The position numbers and the translations under genes were made by a program. Under the pieces are notes generated by a model, which was not told the origin of the DNA, searched no databases, and worked only from the letters and a program-made list of their open reading frames with translations. Shown in pieces: positions 1-6,756 of a stretch of 19,648 bases of DNA; the first letter of the stretch is position 1, and each line of letters opens with the position of its first letter. The stretch is taken from assembly GCA_934278925.1 (NCBI GenBank), contig CAKQWJ010000032.1:1-19648 (forward strand), written 5' to 3'. This DNA is from an uncultured Clostridia bacterium (GTDB lineage Bacteria > Bacillota > Clostridia > Peptostreptococcales > Anaerovoracaceae).

Positions 1-39
1 TAGCCCCCCTACCAGAATTTACTTTTGCAAAGCGGAAAG

Positions 40-74
40 TTTTTGGCTGAACTGGAACTTACTTTTTCAATTCA
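40..74 (+). repeat. End of a dispersed inverted-repeat element (family A)
   Basis: The stretch ends in GAACTTACTTTTTCAATTCA (55-74). It matches the reverse complement of about 9222-9255, the left part of the 109-bp element at 9222-9330, over roughly 34 bases with one mismatch and one gap. The rest of the copy would lie towards the window start, where a motif GAATTTACTTTTGC (16-29) also resembles the element's interior. No gene is seen in bases 1-176. Confidence 0.7.
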
Positions 75-91
75 CCGAATTCGAACGATTA

Positions 92-122
92 GCGTGAACT
101 CATGTCGAAATTCTAGGCATAT
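92..122 (+). repeat. Right end of a second dispersed element (family B)
   Basis: GCGTGAA (92-98) is followed by GAAATTCTAGGCATAT (107-122). The latter is identical to the 16-bp terminal repeat that bounds the 296-bp element at 15012-15307. The spacing between GCGTGAA and the terminal repeat (8 bases) is the same as at the right end of that element. Only this end is present; the adjoining sequence to the left belongs to family A. Confidence 0.7.
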
Positions 123-176
123 TAAACTTTCTGTTTCGGGCTAGTTCTAATCTCTGAGAAATGGAAGACCCAGAAA

Positions 177-221
177 AGAAGGGCGAAAGGCGCGCTGCAG
201 CAGCGCACCTTTCGCCCTTCT
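177..221 (-). terminator. Strong, probably bidirectional terminator after prsW
   Basis: A 14-bp perfect outer stem (177-190 with 208-221) encloses a further 6-bp GC stem (192-197 with 201-206) and a 3-base loop. The minus strand continues TTCTTTTCT and the plus strand continues TTTTT, so it can stop transcription from either side. It lies 13 bases beyond the prsW stop and probably ends the rrf2-to-prsW operon. Confidence 0.85.
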
Positions 222-234
222 TTTTGATTCATAA

Positions 235-923
235 TTAAAGCGGCCGGTCTTGCCGTTCCATTTCGTTCACCTTCTTGTAGGCCGCCACATCCAGGGCCAC
301 GATGAAGGCCAGGAAAATGATGGTCCAAATCGGTTCCTTCATGGATGCGCAGAAATCGTAGAATCCGTGCAGCAACATCGGAATCCGGATGGCATTGCGA
401 AGGTGTTTTTTTGCAGGTGGAGATTCCTGTGCACCTCGCAGTACTTTGCCAGGCTGAAGGAAATGCCCATGTAGATGGCGAAGATACAGTGGCCCGGGAT
501 GGAGGTGACCGCGCGAACTCCCGCCGTGGCCAGTCCGTACTCCATCACGTAGAGCACGTTCTCCGCAGCGGCGAATCCGATGGATACCGCTACCGCGTAG
601 ACGATGCCGTCAAAGGTGTAGTTGAAGGCCGGGTGGTTCCAGGAGCCCTTCTTTAGGGCGAAGTACTTTACCCCCTCTTCCACCAAGCCCACGCAGAAGA
701 AATTTTCCACCAGGATGAACAAGGTGGTTTTGGGGGAGATGATTCCGCCCACCATACTGATTAGAAAGCTTTCCAGAAAGGCCGCCGGGATGGTGGTCAG
801 CACGCCGAAGATCAAGAGCTTTACAATCAGTCCGCCCGGCTCCTTCTCTACTTTGTCCAACTTGTAGATTTTGATCATCAGAAACAGTGGCGGCAGCAGC
901 GCTGCCAGCAATAAAATTGTCAT
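235..923 (-). CDS. prsW: PrsW-family intramembrane protease, reading frame broken at a -1 slippery site
   Basis: PrsW proteins are multi-pass membrane proteases; in Bacillus subtilis PrsW starts cleavage of anti-sigma factors. The frame from 923 shows the family motifs: EEGVK (residues 82-86), FDGIVYA (104-110), AAEN (119-122) and R137 with H145, among hydrophobic segments. At 413-405 the minus strand reads CAA AAA AAC. The zero frame then leaves the family and stops at 339. A -1 shift there continues with 56 codons carrying the last conserved motif HGFYDF (H186, D190) and a final membrane segment, stopping at 235. That gives 229 residues, the usual family length. I prefer the ATG at 923, which overlaps the rarA stop as ATGA and has AAGGAG 11 bases upstream. 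An upstream in-frame ATG at 944 has a poor ribosome site. The break could be programmed frameshifting, a real mutation, or a homopolymer sequencing error; the zero-frame product alone lacks the last motif. Confidence 0.8.
372..411 (-). other. Candidate programmed -1 frameshift signal in prsW
   Basis: On the minus strand the heptamer A AAA AAC (411-405) is in the zero frame, the classic X XXY YYZ arrangement. Six bases later an imperfect hairpin begins. GCAA (398-395) pairs with TTGC (375-372), CAT (391-389) with ATG (378-376), and CGG (387-385) with CCG (381-379) around loop ATT. Slipping back one base restores the PrsW C-terminus. Spacer and hairpin are of the kind that stimulate -1 frameshifting, though the hairpin is modest and could be chance. 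Confidence 0.45.
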
Positions 924-2263
924 TTCCGGTGGTTCTCCTTCCATTCTTTCAGCTGCTCATAGCGAGCCTTGAACCGCCCCTCATTTCCCTGCTCCGTCGG
1001 GTTGTAGTACTGCCGATCTTTCAGAGAATCCGGCAGGCACTGCATGGCGGTGACTTTTTCCTCGAAATCGTGGGCGTACTTGTAGCCCTTCCCGTAATCC
1101 AGCTCCTTCATGAGTTTGGTGGGTGCGTTCCGGATGTGCAGCGGCACCGGCTCCTGCAGGTGCTGCCGGGCATCGTCCCGCGCAGCGAAATACGCCATCT
1201 CCATGGCGTTGGACTTCGGTGCCAGGGACAGGTAGATCACCGCTTCCGTCAGGTGCACCGAGCACTCCGGCATGCCGATAAAGTGGCAGGCCTGGTAGGC
1301 CGCGATGGCAATCTCCATGGCCCGCGGGTCCGCCAGACCCACATCCTCTGCGGCGAAACGAGTCACCCGCCGCGCCACGTAGAGGGGATCCTCCCCCGCT
1401 TCCAGCATACGCGCCAGCCAGTACACCGCCGCATCCGCATCGGAATTCCGCATGGATTTGTGCAGGGCGGAAATCAGGTTGTAGTGCTCCTCCCCGTCCT
1501 TATCGTACAAAAGCATTTTCTTGGAGGTGCACTGCTCGAAGGTGTCTTGGGTCACCGTGATGCGCTGTCGCCCATCCGCCTCCGTGTAGTAGTCTCCGTT
1601 GAGAATCAGCATTTCCAGTGTGGACAGCGCCGACCGGGCATCGCCCCCGGAGAACACGGCAACGGCCCCCAGCATTTCATCGGTGATGACGATATCCTTG
1701 TCCCCATAGCCCCGAGGATCCCGGATGGCCCGTTTCAGCAGGCCCACCACCTCTTCTTTTTGCAGTGCCTTCAGTACGAACACCTTGCATCGGGACAGCA
1801 GCGCCCCGTTCACCTCAAAGGACGGGTTCTCCGTGGTGGCACCGATGAGGATGATGCTACCCTTTTCCACAAAAGGCAGGAAAGCATCCTGCTGCGCTTT
1901 ATTGAAGCGATGAATCTCGTCGATAAAAACAATGGTTCGCTCACCGAATCTCCGGCTCTGCTCCGCCTCCTGCATCACCTGGCGGATTTCCTTAATTCCG
2001 CTGGTCACCGCACTGAAGGTGATGAACCGGGACTGGGTGGTATTGGCGATTATTTTTGCCAGGGTGGTCTTCCCCACCCCCGGCGGTCCCCAGAAAATCA
2101 TGGAGGTCACCTGGTCGTTGGCAATCAGATTGGAGAGCACCTTGCCCTTTCCAATCAGATGCTTCTGTCCGGCGAACTCCTCCAGCGTCCGAGGACGCAG
2201 TCGTTCCGCCAGCGGCTCGTTCGCCGTCGTATCCACATTGTCAAACATCGAAATCTGATTCAA
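920..2263 (-). CDS. rarA: RarA/MgsA-type AAA+ ATPase, replication-associated recombination protein
   Basis: A clamp-loader-like AAA+ ATPase of 447 residues that acts at stalled or damaged replication forks. Walker A is GPPGVGKTT (residues 59-67), Walker B is IVFIDEIHRF (111-120), sensor 1 lies in GATTENPSF (141-149), and the arginine finger is probably R158 in LLSRCK. The C-terminal part with the tetramerisation and MgsA-like region is complete. The first codon is TTG at 2263 (minus strand), supported by AAAGGA about 8 bases upstream; the first ATG, five codons in, is too far from that site. The gene starts 19 bases after the phosphatase stop and overlaps prsW by 4 bases (ATGA), so it is co-transcribed with both neighbours. 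I see no functional link to the hydrogenase genes. Confidence 0.95.
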   Translation of the reverse strand: MNQISMFDNVDTTANEPLAERLRPRTLEEFAGQKHLIGKGKVLSNLIANDQVTSMIFWGPPGVGKTTLAKIIANTTQSRFITFSAVTSGIKEIRQVMQEAEQSRRFGERTIVFIDEIHRFNKAQQDAFLPFVEKGSIILIGATTENPSFEVNGALLSRCKVFVLKALQKEEVVGLLKRAIRDPRGYGDKDIVITDEMLGAVAVFSGGDARSALSTLEMLILNGDYYTEADGRQRITVTQDTFEQCTSKKMLLYDKDGEEHYNLISALHKSMRNSDADAAVYWLARMLEAGEDPLYVARRVTRFAAEDVGLADPRAMEIAIAAYQACHFIGMPECSVHLTEAVIYLSLAPKSNAMEMAYFAARDDARQHLQEPVPLHIRNAPTKLMKELDYGKGYKYAHDFEEKVTAMQCLPDSLKDRQYYNPTEQGNEGRFKARYEQLKEWKENHRK

Positions 2264-2282
2264 TCTCTAATTCCTTTCGTTT

Positions 2283-3452
2283 TTAGAAGTAACTGACCTT
2301 TACGCTCTTTCCCATTTTCCGGAGGCACTGGGAAAGCTCCTCCACCAGGGACATCTTCACGTTAAAATTAATGCTCACGTCCTGATGAGCCGGGTTCACC
2401 GCACGACCCACGAAGAAGTTGATATCCGTGGCCTCTTCGAAGAGGATTCGGCTGATCAGCGCCGAGGCATCGTGCTGCACGCTCCATTCGATGTAGGACT
2501 CGTCCCGGGAGACGTAGTCCTTGGCGTATTTCAGCACCTTGTCGATGGTCACCACGCCTTCCGTCACCAGGTCCACCCCGTCGATTTCCGACATGGGCGG
2601 CGCCCCCTTCACGTTGTACTTCGAGCTGGTGCGAATGCTCTTGCCCAGATATTCCGCCGCAATGGACGCGGTGGTTCCGCCGCAGACGATGTGCTTGCCC
2701 GCTTTGGAGAAGAACAGGGACATCATCCGGTCGCAGTCGTCCCGGTTCGCCGGCGGTCCGAAAATCAGGTTCACCTGAGACCGCTTGATCACCCGCACGA
2801 TGCAGGCCGTGGTGTCGTCGATGGGCTTTCCGTCATACAGCTTGTTGCACTCCTCAATCAGGATGGACGCCAGGGTTTTGGCGGTATAGCCGATCGGAGA
2901 GATGGTCTCCATGAAATCCCCGATTTCCTTTTCCGTCCAGTTCTTGTTGTAGCTCAGCGTGTCGTTGGCCCCCGGGCAGCCGTCGCTCATGGCGATAAAA
3001 ATATCATTTTCCCGCAATGGGATTTCCGACCGGTAGATCTTCTTTCCGTCGATGATGCTTTCGATCTTCGGATAATCCACCACCTTGCAGTCCCGAATCA
3101 TGATAACCAGCGGGTTATCGTACTGAATCAGGCTCATGGTCTCGTTTTCGATGATGTGCATGATGGTGAAGGTGGAATAGGCCACCCCGTACTCCGAGCT
3201 GATTGGAAGGGTGGCGGCGATGGTATGCACACACTCCTCCAGGGACAGGCCCTGGGCCATCATGGTGGAAATGATCTTTGCGGTAAGGGTGGACAGGATG
3301 CTGGCCTTCACGCCGCTCTTCAGCCCGTCCGCCAGCACCACCACTTTGGAATCGCTGTTCTCCTGCTGCACCACATCCACATGGTCCCCGCACAGATATT
3401 CTCCGTAATGGTTGATGCTCTTGTATCCGATGTCAACGCTCAAATCATTCAT
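2283..3452 (-). CDS. SpoIIE/PP2C-type serine phosphatase linked to the sensory hydrogenase
   Basis: Protein of 389 residues. The N-terminal 225 residues form a PP2C/SpoIIE-type phosphatase domain with metal-binding aspartates in ADGLKSG (D42), SDGCPG (D157) and DDTTA (D212-D213). The family removes phosphate from serine or threonine of partner proteins. The C-terminal 160 residues include FGPPANRDDCDRM and VCGGTTAS and form an extra domain found in this subgroup, to which I cannot assign a function. The ATG at 3452 has AAGGAG 10 bases upstream and overlaps the end of the hydrogenase gene by 8 bases, implying translational coupling. PP2C-like phosphatases are recurrent neighbours of group C (sensory) [FeFe] hydrogenases, so a signalling role downstream of the hydrogenase is the best inference. 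It has no PAS, GAF or membrane segment of its own. Confidence 0.88.
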   Translation of the reverse strand: MNDLSVDIGYKSINHYGEYLCGDHVDVVQQENSDSKVVVLADGLKSGVKASILSTLTAKIISTMMAQGLSLEECVHTIAATLPISSEYGVAYSTFTIMHIIENETMSLIQYDNPLVIMIRDCKVVDYPKIESIIDGKKIYRSEIPLRENDIFIAMSDGCPGANDTLSYNKNWTEKEIGDFMETISPIGYTAKTLASILIEECNKLYDGKPIDDTTACIVRVIKRSQVNLIFGPPANRDDCDRMMSLFFSKAGKHIVCGGTTASIAAEYLGKSIRTSSKYNVKGAPPMSEIDGVDLVTEGVVTIDKVLKYAKDYVSRDESYIEWSVQHDASALISRILFEEATDINFFVGRAVNPAHQDVSINFNVKMSLVEELSQCLRKMGKSVKVSYF

Positions 3453-5118
3453 CTTTCAAGGACTCCTTCAGGTTCGTCAACGCAATCTTCGTCTCCGCTG
3501 CCGTCTCTCCCAGCAGGGATGCAATATCCTGAACGATACGCATCTGCTTCTCGACCACCTTATCCGCAACTTCGGTGGTCTGACGCCGCATTTCCGCTTT
3601 CTTTTCCCGCTCTGCCGCTTCGTCGCTCACGTCCTCCAGCATGCAGAACAGCATCCGGTAGCTCTGGTCGTACAGCACCTGCTCCTCCACGTACCGGTCG
3701 TACTCTGCCAAGTACGCGCACTGGAATACGCTCTTCCGGCTCTCCAGGGCATCCAGGAACGGCTTCGGATCCAGCAGTGTTACAATCTGGGATCCCAGCA
3801 CATCGGATGGCCTGCGGATGTTCATGATTCGACAGGCCGCCGGGTTGATCTGCTGAATCTCCAAGCGCTCGTTCAGCACCAGCAGCCCGTTCGGCGTGTT
3901 GTCAAAGATGATATTGGAGAAGTTCTCCGCCTTTTCCTTCAGGTACGGCAGGCACATTTCGATTTCCGCCTTGCCCTGATAGATGGCGATGGCTTTCTCC
4001 CGGCAGGTATCATATCCGCAGGTCCCGCAATTCAGTTCATCGGACGGCTTCTTCTTTCCCATCTTGTTGAGAATTTCCTGAATCTTTCGTTCCGTCGGCA
4101 TATCCTTCATACCCTCCAGAATATCGTACCGTCTGGAAAGTTCACTAATCTCCGGCTGCTCCACCGGAAAGTCCTTATCTCCCGCATACCGAGTCACCGA
4201 CAGGTAGTCGGTGATGAACCACGGATGATATTTCTCCATTACCGGTCCGTTCACGCAGCTTCCCTTGCAGGCAGACATTTCCATAAAGCAATTGCTCACA
4301 TGTCCGGCCGCCACATCCTCCAGGGCGGCGATACAGTTCTCGATTCCGTCCACGGCCACGTATTCGTACTCCGGATTCCGGTCCTTCATGGTTCGAAGGA
4401 TGCCCGCCACCGTCGGGAAGATGCGGGCCAAACTCTCCGGATTGCGGTCCATCTTTTTCTCCAGCTGAATATTTTCCTTCTCCAGCCATTCCGTCAGCTC
4501 CTCAAAGGTCAGAGCCGCGTCCACGATTCCCGGATACCGCTGCGCCTCGTCCTTCTTCGCCACGCAAGGACCGATGAACACGGTCTTGGCCTCCGGATTC
4601 CGGCGCTTGATATCGTGGCAGTGGGCCTGCATCGGCGAAAGGGTATCCGCCAGATATTTAATCATCTCCGGATAATGCTTCTGAATCAGCAGGTTGACGG
4701 ACGCGCAGGCGGAACTGATGATCACCGGTTTCTGCTTCTCGTGCACCAAGCGCTCGTAATCTGTTTTTACCATGGTCGCTCCGATTGCCGTCTCTTCCAC
4801 ATCGGCAAAACCCAGCTTCTGCAGCCCTTCCCGCATCGCGTCGATGCCCACGCCGTCGTAATTGGCAATGAAAGAAGGAGCCATGCTGGCGATGACCGGC
4901 TCTCCGCTCTGAATCATCACCTTGACCTTCTCCACTTCGCTGACAATTTCCTTGGCGTTCTGCGGACAGACTACAAAACACCGGCCGCAGAGGATGCATT
5001 CGTCGGCGATGATATGGGCCTGATCGCCGGAAAACCGGATAGCCTTCACCGGGCAGTTTCGAATGCATTTATAGCAATTCTTGCAATTGGATTTCTTAAG
5101 AGTAAGGCAATGTGCCAT
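3445..5118 (-). CDS. Sensory-type [FeFe] hydrogenase with ferredoxin, H-cluster, 4Fe-4S and PAS domains
   Basis: Protein of 557 residues. Residues 1-55 form a two-cluster ferredoxin domain (C12, C15, C18, C22; C41, C44, C47, C51). Residues 70-310 are the H-cluster domain with all three signatures in altered form: SSACAS (135-140, Cys138), GPCVAKKDE (183-191, Cys185) and EMSACKGSC (280-288, Cys284 and Cys288). The cysteine that relays protons in catalytic enzymes (first Cys of TSCCP) is Ala137 here, as known for sensory HydS from Thermotoga. Residues 364-389 hold a further 4Fe-4S motif (C364, C367, C372, C389), 400-490 a PAS domain, and 500-557 a charged probable coiled coil. No kinase or cyclase output domain is attached. 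The ATG at 5118 has AAAGGAG 5 bases upstream. The gene lies 34 bases after rrf2 and overlaps the phosphatase gene. Likely role: H2 or redox sensing, with little bulk H2 turnover. An alternative is an HfsB-like accessory hydrogenase. Confidence 0.9.
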   Translation of the reverse strand: MAHCLTLKKSNCKNCYKCIRNCPVKAIRFSGDQAHIIADECILCGRCFVVCPQNAKEIVSEVEKVKVMIQSGEPVIASMAPSFIANYDGVGIDAMREGLQKLGFADVEETAIGATMVKTDYERLVHEKQKPVIISSACASVNLLIQKHYPEMIKYLADTLSPMQAHCHDIKRRNPEAKTVFIGPCVAKKDEAQRYPGIVDAALTFEELTEWLEKENIQLEKKMDRNPESLARIFPTVAGILRTMKDRNPEYEYVAVDGIENCIAALEDVAAGHVSNCFMEMSACKGSCVNGPVMEKYHPWFITDYLSVTRYAGDKDFPVEQPEISELSRRYDILEGMKDMPTERKIQEILNKMGKKKPSDELNCGTCGYDTCREKAIAIYQGKAEIEMCLPYLKEKAENFSNIIFDNTPNGLLVLNERLEIQQINPAACRIMNIRRPSDVLGSQIVTLLDPKPFLDALESRKSVFQCAYLAEYDRYVEEQVLYDQSYRMLFCMLEDVSDEAAEREKKAEMRRQTTEVADKVVEKQMRIVQDIASLLGETAAETKIALTNLKESLKDE

Positions 5119-5152
5119 GACTGCTCCTTTCCATAAAACATCGTATTAAAAT

Positions 5153-5581
5153 TTATATAATGTAATTATCCGCCAGATTCCGCTGCATCAGATCCGCAAC
5201 GGTCACGCTGTCCAGATAATTCTCAATCAGCTCGTCCAGCTTCCGCCACATGGGAAGCGTTCGGCAATCCTCCACCCGGTCGCAGGGCTCCGAACAGAGC
5301 TCCACGCAATTGATCGGCGCCAGAGTTCCCTCCGTCAGCCGCAAAATCTCCCCCACCGTACAGTCCTGAGGCTCCTTCAGCAGCCGGTATCCGCCGCCCT
5401 TTCCGTGAACCCCTTCCACCAAGCCGCCCTTCGTCAGCAGCGGCATGATTTTCGTGATGTACTTCAGAGAAATACGCTGGCGATTCGCCACATCCTTCAT
5501 GGGAATATATCCCCCGTTGGCATTCTCCGCCAGATCGATAACCACCCTCAAGGCATAACGCCCTCTCGTTGAGACCAACAT
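5153..5581 (-). CDS. Rrf2-family transcriptional regulator, probable Fe-S sensor
   Basis: Protein of 142 residues with the Rrf2 winged-helix start MLVSTRGRYALRVV and a wing KGGGYRL (61-67). Four cysteines at 92, 96, 100 and 106 (pattern C-x3-C-x3-C-x5-C) occupy the place of the IscR/RsrR cluster ligands, so it probably binds an iron-sulfur cluster; CymR-type Rrf2 proteins lack these. The family represses or activates Fe-S, cysteine or redox genes according to cluster state. The ATG at 5581 has AGGAGG 7 bases upstream. It is the first gene of the run leading into the hydrogenase and lies 131 bases downstream of cysK, so its targets may be the hydrogenase operon, cysK, or itself; the sequence does not decide this. 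Confidence 0.92.
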   Translation of the reverse strand: MLVSTRGRYALRVVIDLAENANGGYIPMKDVANRQRISLKYITKIMPLLTKGGLVEGVHGKGGGYRLLKEPQDCTVGEILRLTEGTLAPINCVELCSEPCDRVEDCRTLPMWRKLDELIENYLDSVTVADLMQRNLADNYII

Positions 5582-5621
5582 TTTACGCCCTCCTACTCAA
5601 TGCTAATCCGTTTCAATTGGA

Positions 5622-5650
5622 AATATACCACAAAGGCCGCTGTCCCGCAA
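5622..5650 (-). promoter_or_regulatory. Putative sigma-A promoter of the rrf2-hydrogenase operon
   Basis: On the minus strand TTGCGG (5650-5645) is followed 17 bases later by TATATT (5627-5622), about 40 bases before the rrf2 ATG. The -35 box lies inside a hairpin (5638-5668) whose 13-bp stem, counting G-U pairs, encloses the loop GGAGG. That hairpin could serve as a weak end for cysK transcripts or a regulatory structure. Confidence 0.5.
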
Positions 5651-5712
5651 CCTCCTTGCAGAACAGCGACCCTCTTCCTTTTTCCGTAAAAATAATTTCG
5701 CCTCGGTTTTCG

Positions 5713-6645
5713 TTATTCCGAGAACAGCGGTGTGGACAGGTACCGATCTCCCGTATCCGGCAGCAGCACCACGATGGTCTTCCCTTCGCTCTCCGGTCTC
5801 TTTGCCACTTCCACTGCCGCAGCCACTGCTGCACCGGAAGAAATTCCCACCAGCACGCCTTCATGTCTTCCTACCTTGCGGCCATACTCAAAGGCATCCT
5901 CGTTGGATACCGGAATGACTTCATCGTACACCTTTGTGTTCAGCACATCCGGTACGAAACCGGCACCGATTCCCTGAATCTTGTGGGGACCGCCCTTTCC
6001 GGTAGTCAGAACCGGAGAAGATTCCGGTTCCACCGCAATGACCTTCACCTCCGGCTTTTGGCTCTTCAGATATTCACCCACGCCGGTGACAGTGCCGCCG
6101 GTGCCCACGCCGGCAATAAAGTAATCCACTTCTCCATCGGTATCCCGATAAATCTCCGGACCGGTGGTCTCTCTGTGTGCCGCCGGATTGGACGGGTTCA
6201 CAAACTGTCCCGGAACGTATCCGCCCGGTGTTTCCTTTGCCAGTTCATTGGCCTTCTCGATAGCGCCGGTCATGCCCTTGCTGCCATCGGTGAGCACCAG
6301 CTCCGCACCGTACGCCTTCATCAGCTGACGCCGTTCCACGGACATGGTCTCCGGCATCACGATGATGATCCGGTATCCCTTTGCCGCTGCAATGGCTGCC
6401 AGGCCGATACCCGTATTTCCGGAAGTCGGCTCGATGATGACGGAACCTTCTTTCAGGTCACCGCGCGCCTCCGCATCCTCGATCATTCTTTTTGCCACAC
6501 GGTCCTTTACGGAACCTGCCGGATTGAGATATTCTAATTTTGCCAGAATGCGTGCCTTCAGCCCCAATTCCTTCTCCAGATTGGTGAGCTCCAGAAGCGG
6601 TGTGCCGCCAACCAGCTGGTCGGCCGATGTATATACTTTTGCCAT
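5713..6645 (-). CDS. cysK: Cysteine synthase A (O-acetylserine sulfhydrylase)
   Basis: Cytoplasmic PLP enzyme that makes cysteine from O-acetylserine and sulfide. At 310 residues it has full family length. The PLP lysine is K47 in NPAGSVKDR, the substrate loop is TSGNTG (74-79), the phosphate-binding loop is GTGGT (181-185), and the serine that contacts the PLP ring nitrogen lies in GISSGAA (268-273). The ATG at 6645 has a GAAGGGA ribosome site 8-9 bases upstream. It has its own strong promoter (6682-6710) rather than depending on metY. Arginine is partly encoded by AGA, as in metY and the aminotransferase but not in rarA, which suggests the codon use of a highly expressed gene. No cysE lies in the window. 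Confidence 0.96.
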   Translation of the reverse strand: MAKVYTSADQLVGGTPLLELTNLEKELGLKARILAKLEYLNPAGSVKDRVAKRMIEDAEARGDLKEGSVIIEPTSGNTGIGLAAIAAAKGYRIIIVMPETMSVERRQLMKAYGAELVLTDGSKGMTGAIEKANELAKETPGGYVPGQFVNPSNPAAHRETTGPEIYRDTDGEVDYFIAGVGTGGTVTGVGEYLKSQKPEVKVIAVEPESSPVLTTGKGGPHKIQGIGAGFVPDVLNTKVYDEVIPVSNEDAFEYGRKVGRHEGVLVGISSGAAVAAAVEVAKRPESEGKTIVVLLPDTGDRYLSTPLFSE

Positions 6646-6681
6646 GATTCGATCCCTTCTTTCATTATTATCCTTAAAATT

Positions 6682-6710
6682 ATTATAATCGGGAAGGCTG
6701 ACCGAATCAA
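6682..6710 (-). promoter_or_regulatory. Strong sigma-A promoter of cysK
   Basis: On the minus strand TTGATT (6710-6705) and a perfect TATAAT (6687-6682) are separated by 17 bases. The expected start near 6675 leaves a leader of about 30 bases before the cysK ATG. The -35 box and spacer lie inside the hairpin that probably terminates metY. Confidence 0.8.
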
Positions 6711-6717
6711 CCTTCCC
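6691..6717 (-). terminator. Probable metY terminator overlapping the cysK promoter
   Basis: GGGAAGG (6691-6697) pairs with CCTTCCC (6711-6717), and an inner TGA/TCA pair closes around CCGAA with one mismatch between the two stems. On the minus strand the hairpin is followed by the AT-rich run GATTATAATAATTTT, a mediocre U-tract. It lies 40 bases after the metY stop. Confidence 0.55.
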
Positions 6718-6730
6718 CGCTCTCTAATCG

Positions 6731-6750
6731 TTCGTATACCCCTATACGAA
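6731..6750. promoter_or_regulatory. Perfect 8+8 inverted repeat, candidate operator
   Basis: TTCGTATACCCCTATACGAA is an inverted repeat with 8-base arms and a 4-base centre. It begins 20 bases upstream of the cysK -35 box and lies 6 bases after the metY stop. Position and symmetry suit a dimeric regulator of cysK. I found no second copy at the rrf2 or metY promoters. Confidence 0.45.
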
Positions 6751-6756
6751 ACACCC

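Noticed and set aside
887..2296. 469-codon open frame on the plus strand
   Set aside because: It is antisense to rarA, whose motifs are complete; it has no family signature and is a by-product of GC-rich codons. The same holds for 2385-3827, 3412-5136, 5569-6537, 6808-8082, 10872-12176 and 15603-17015 on the plus strand.
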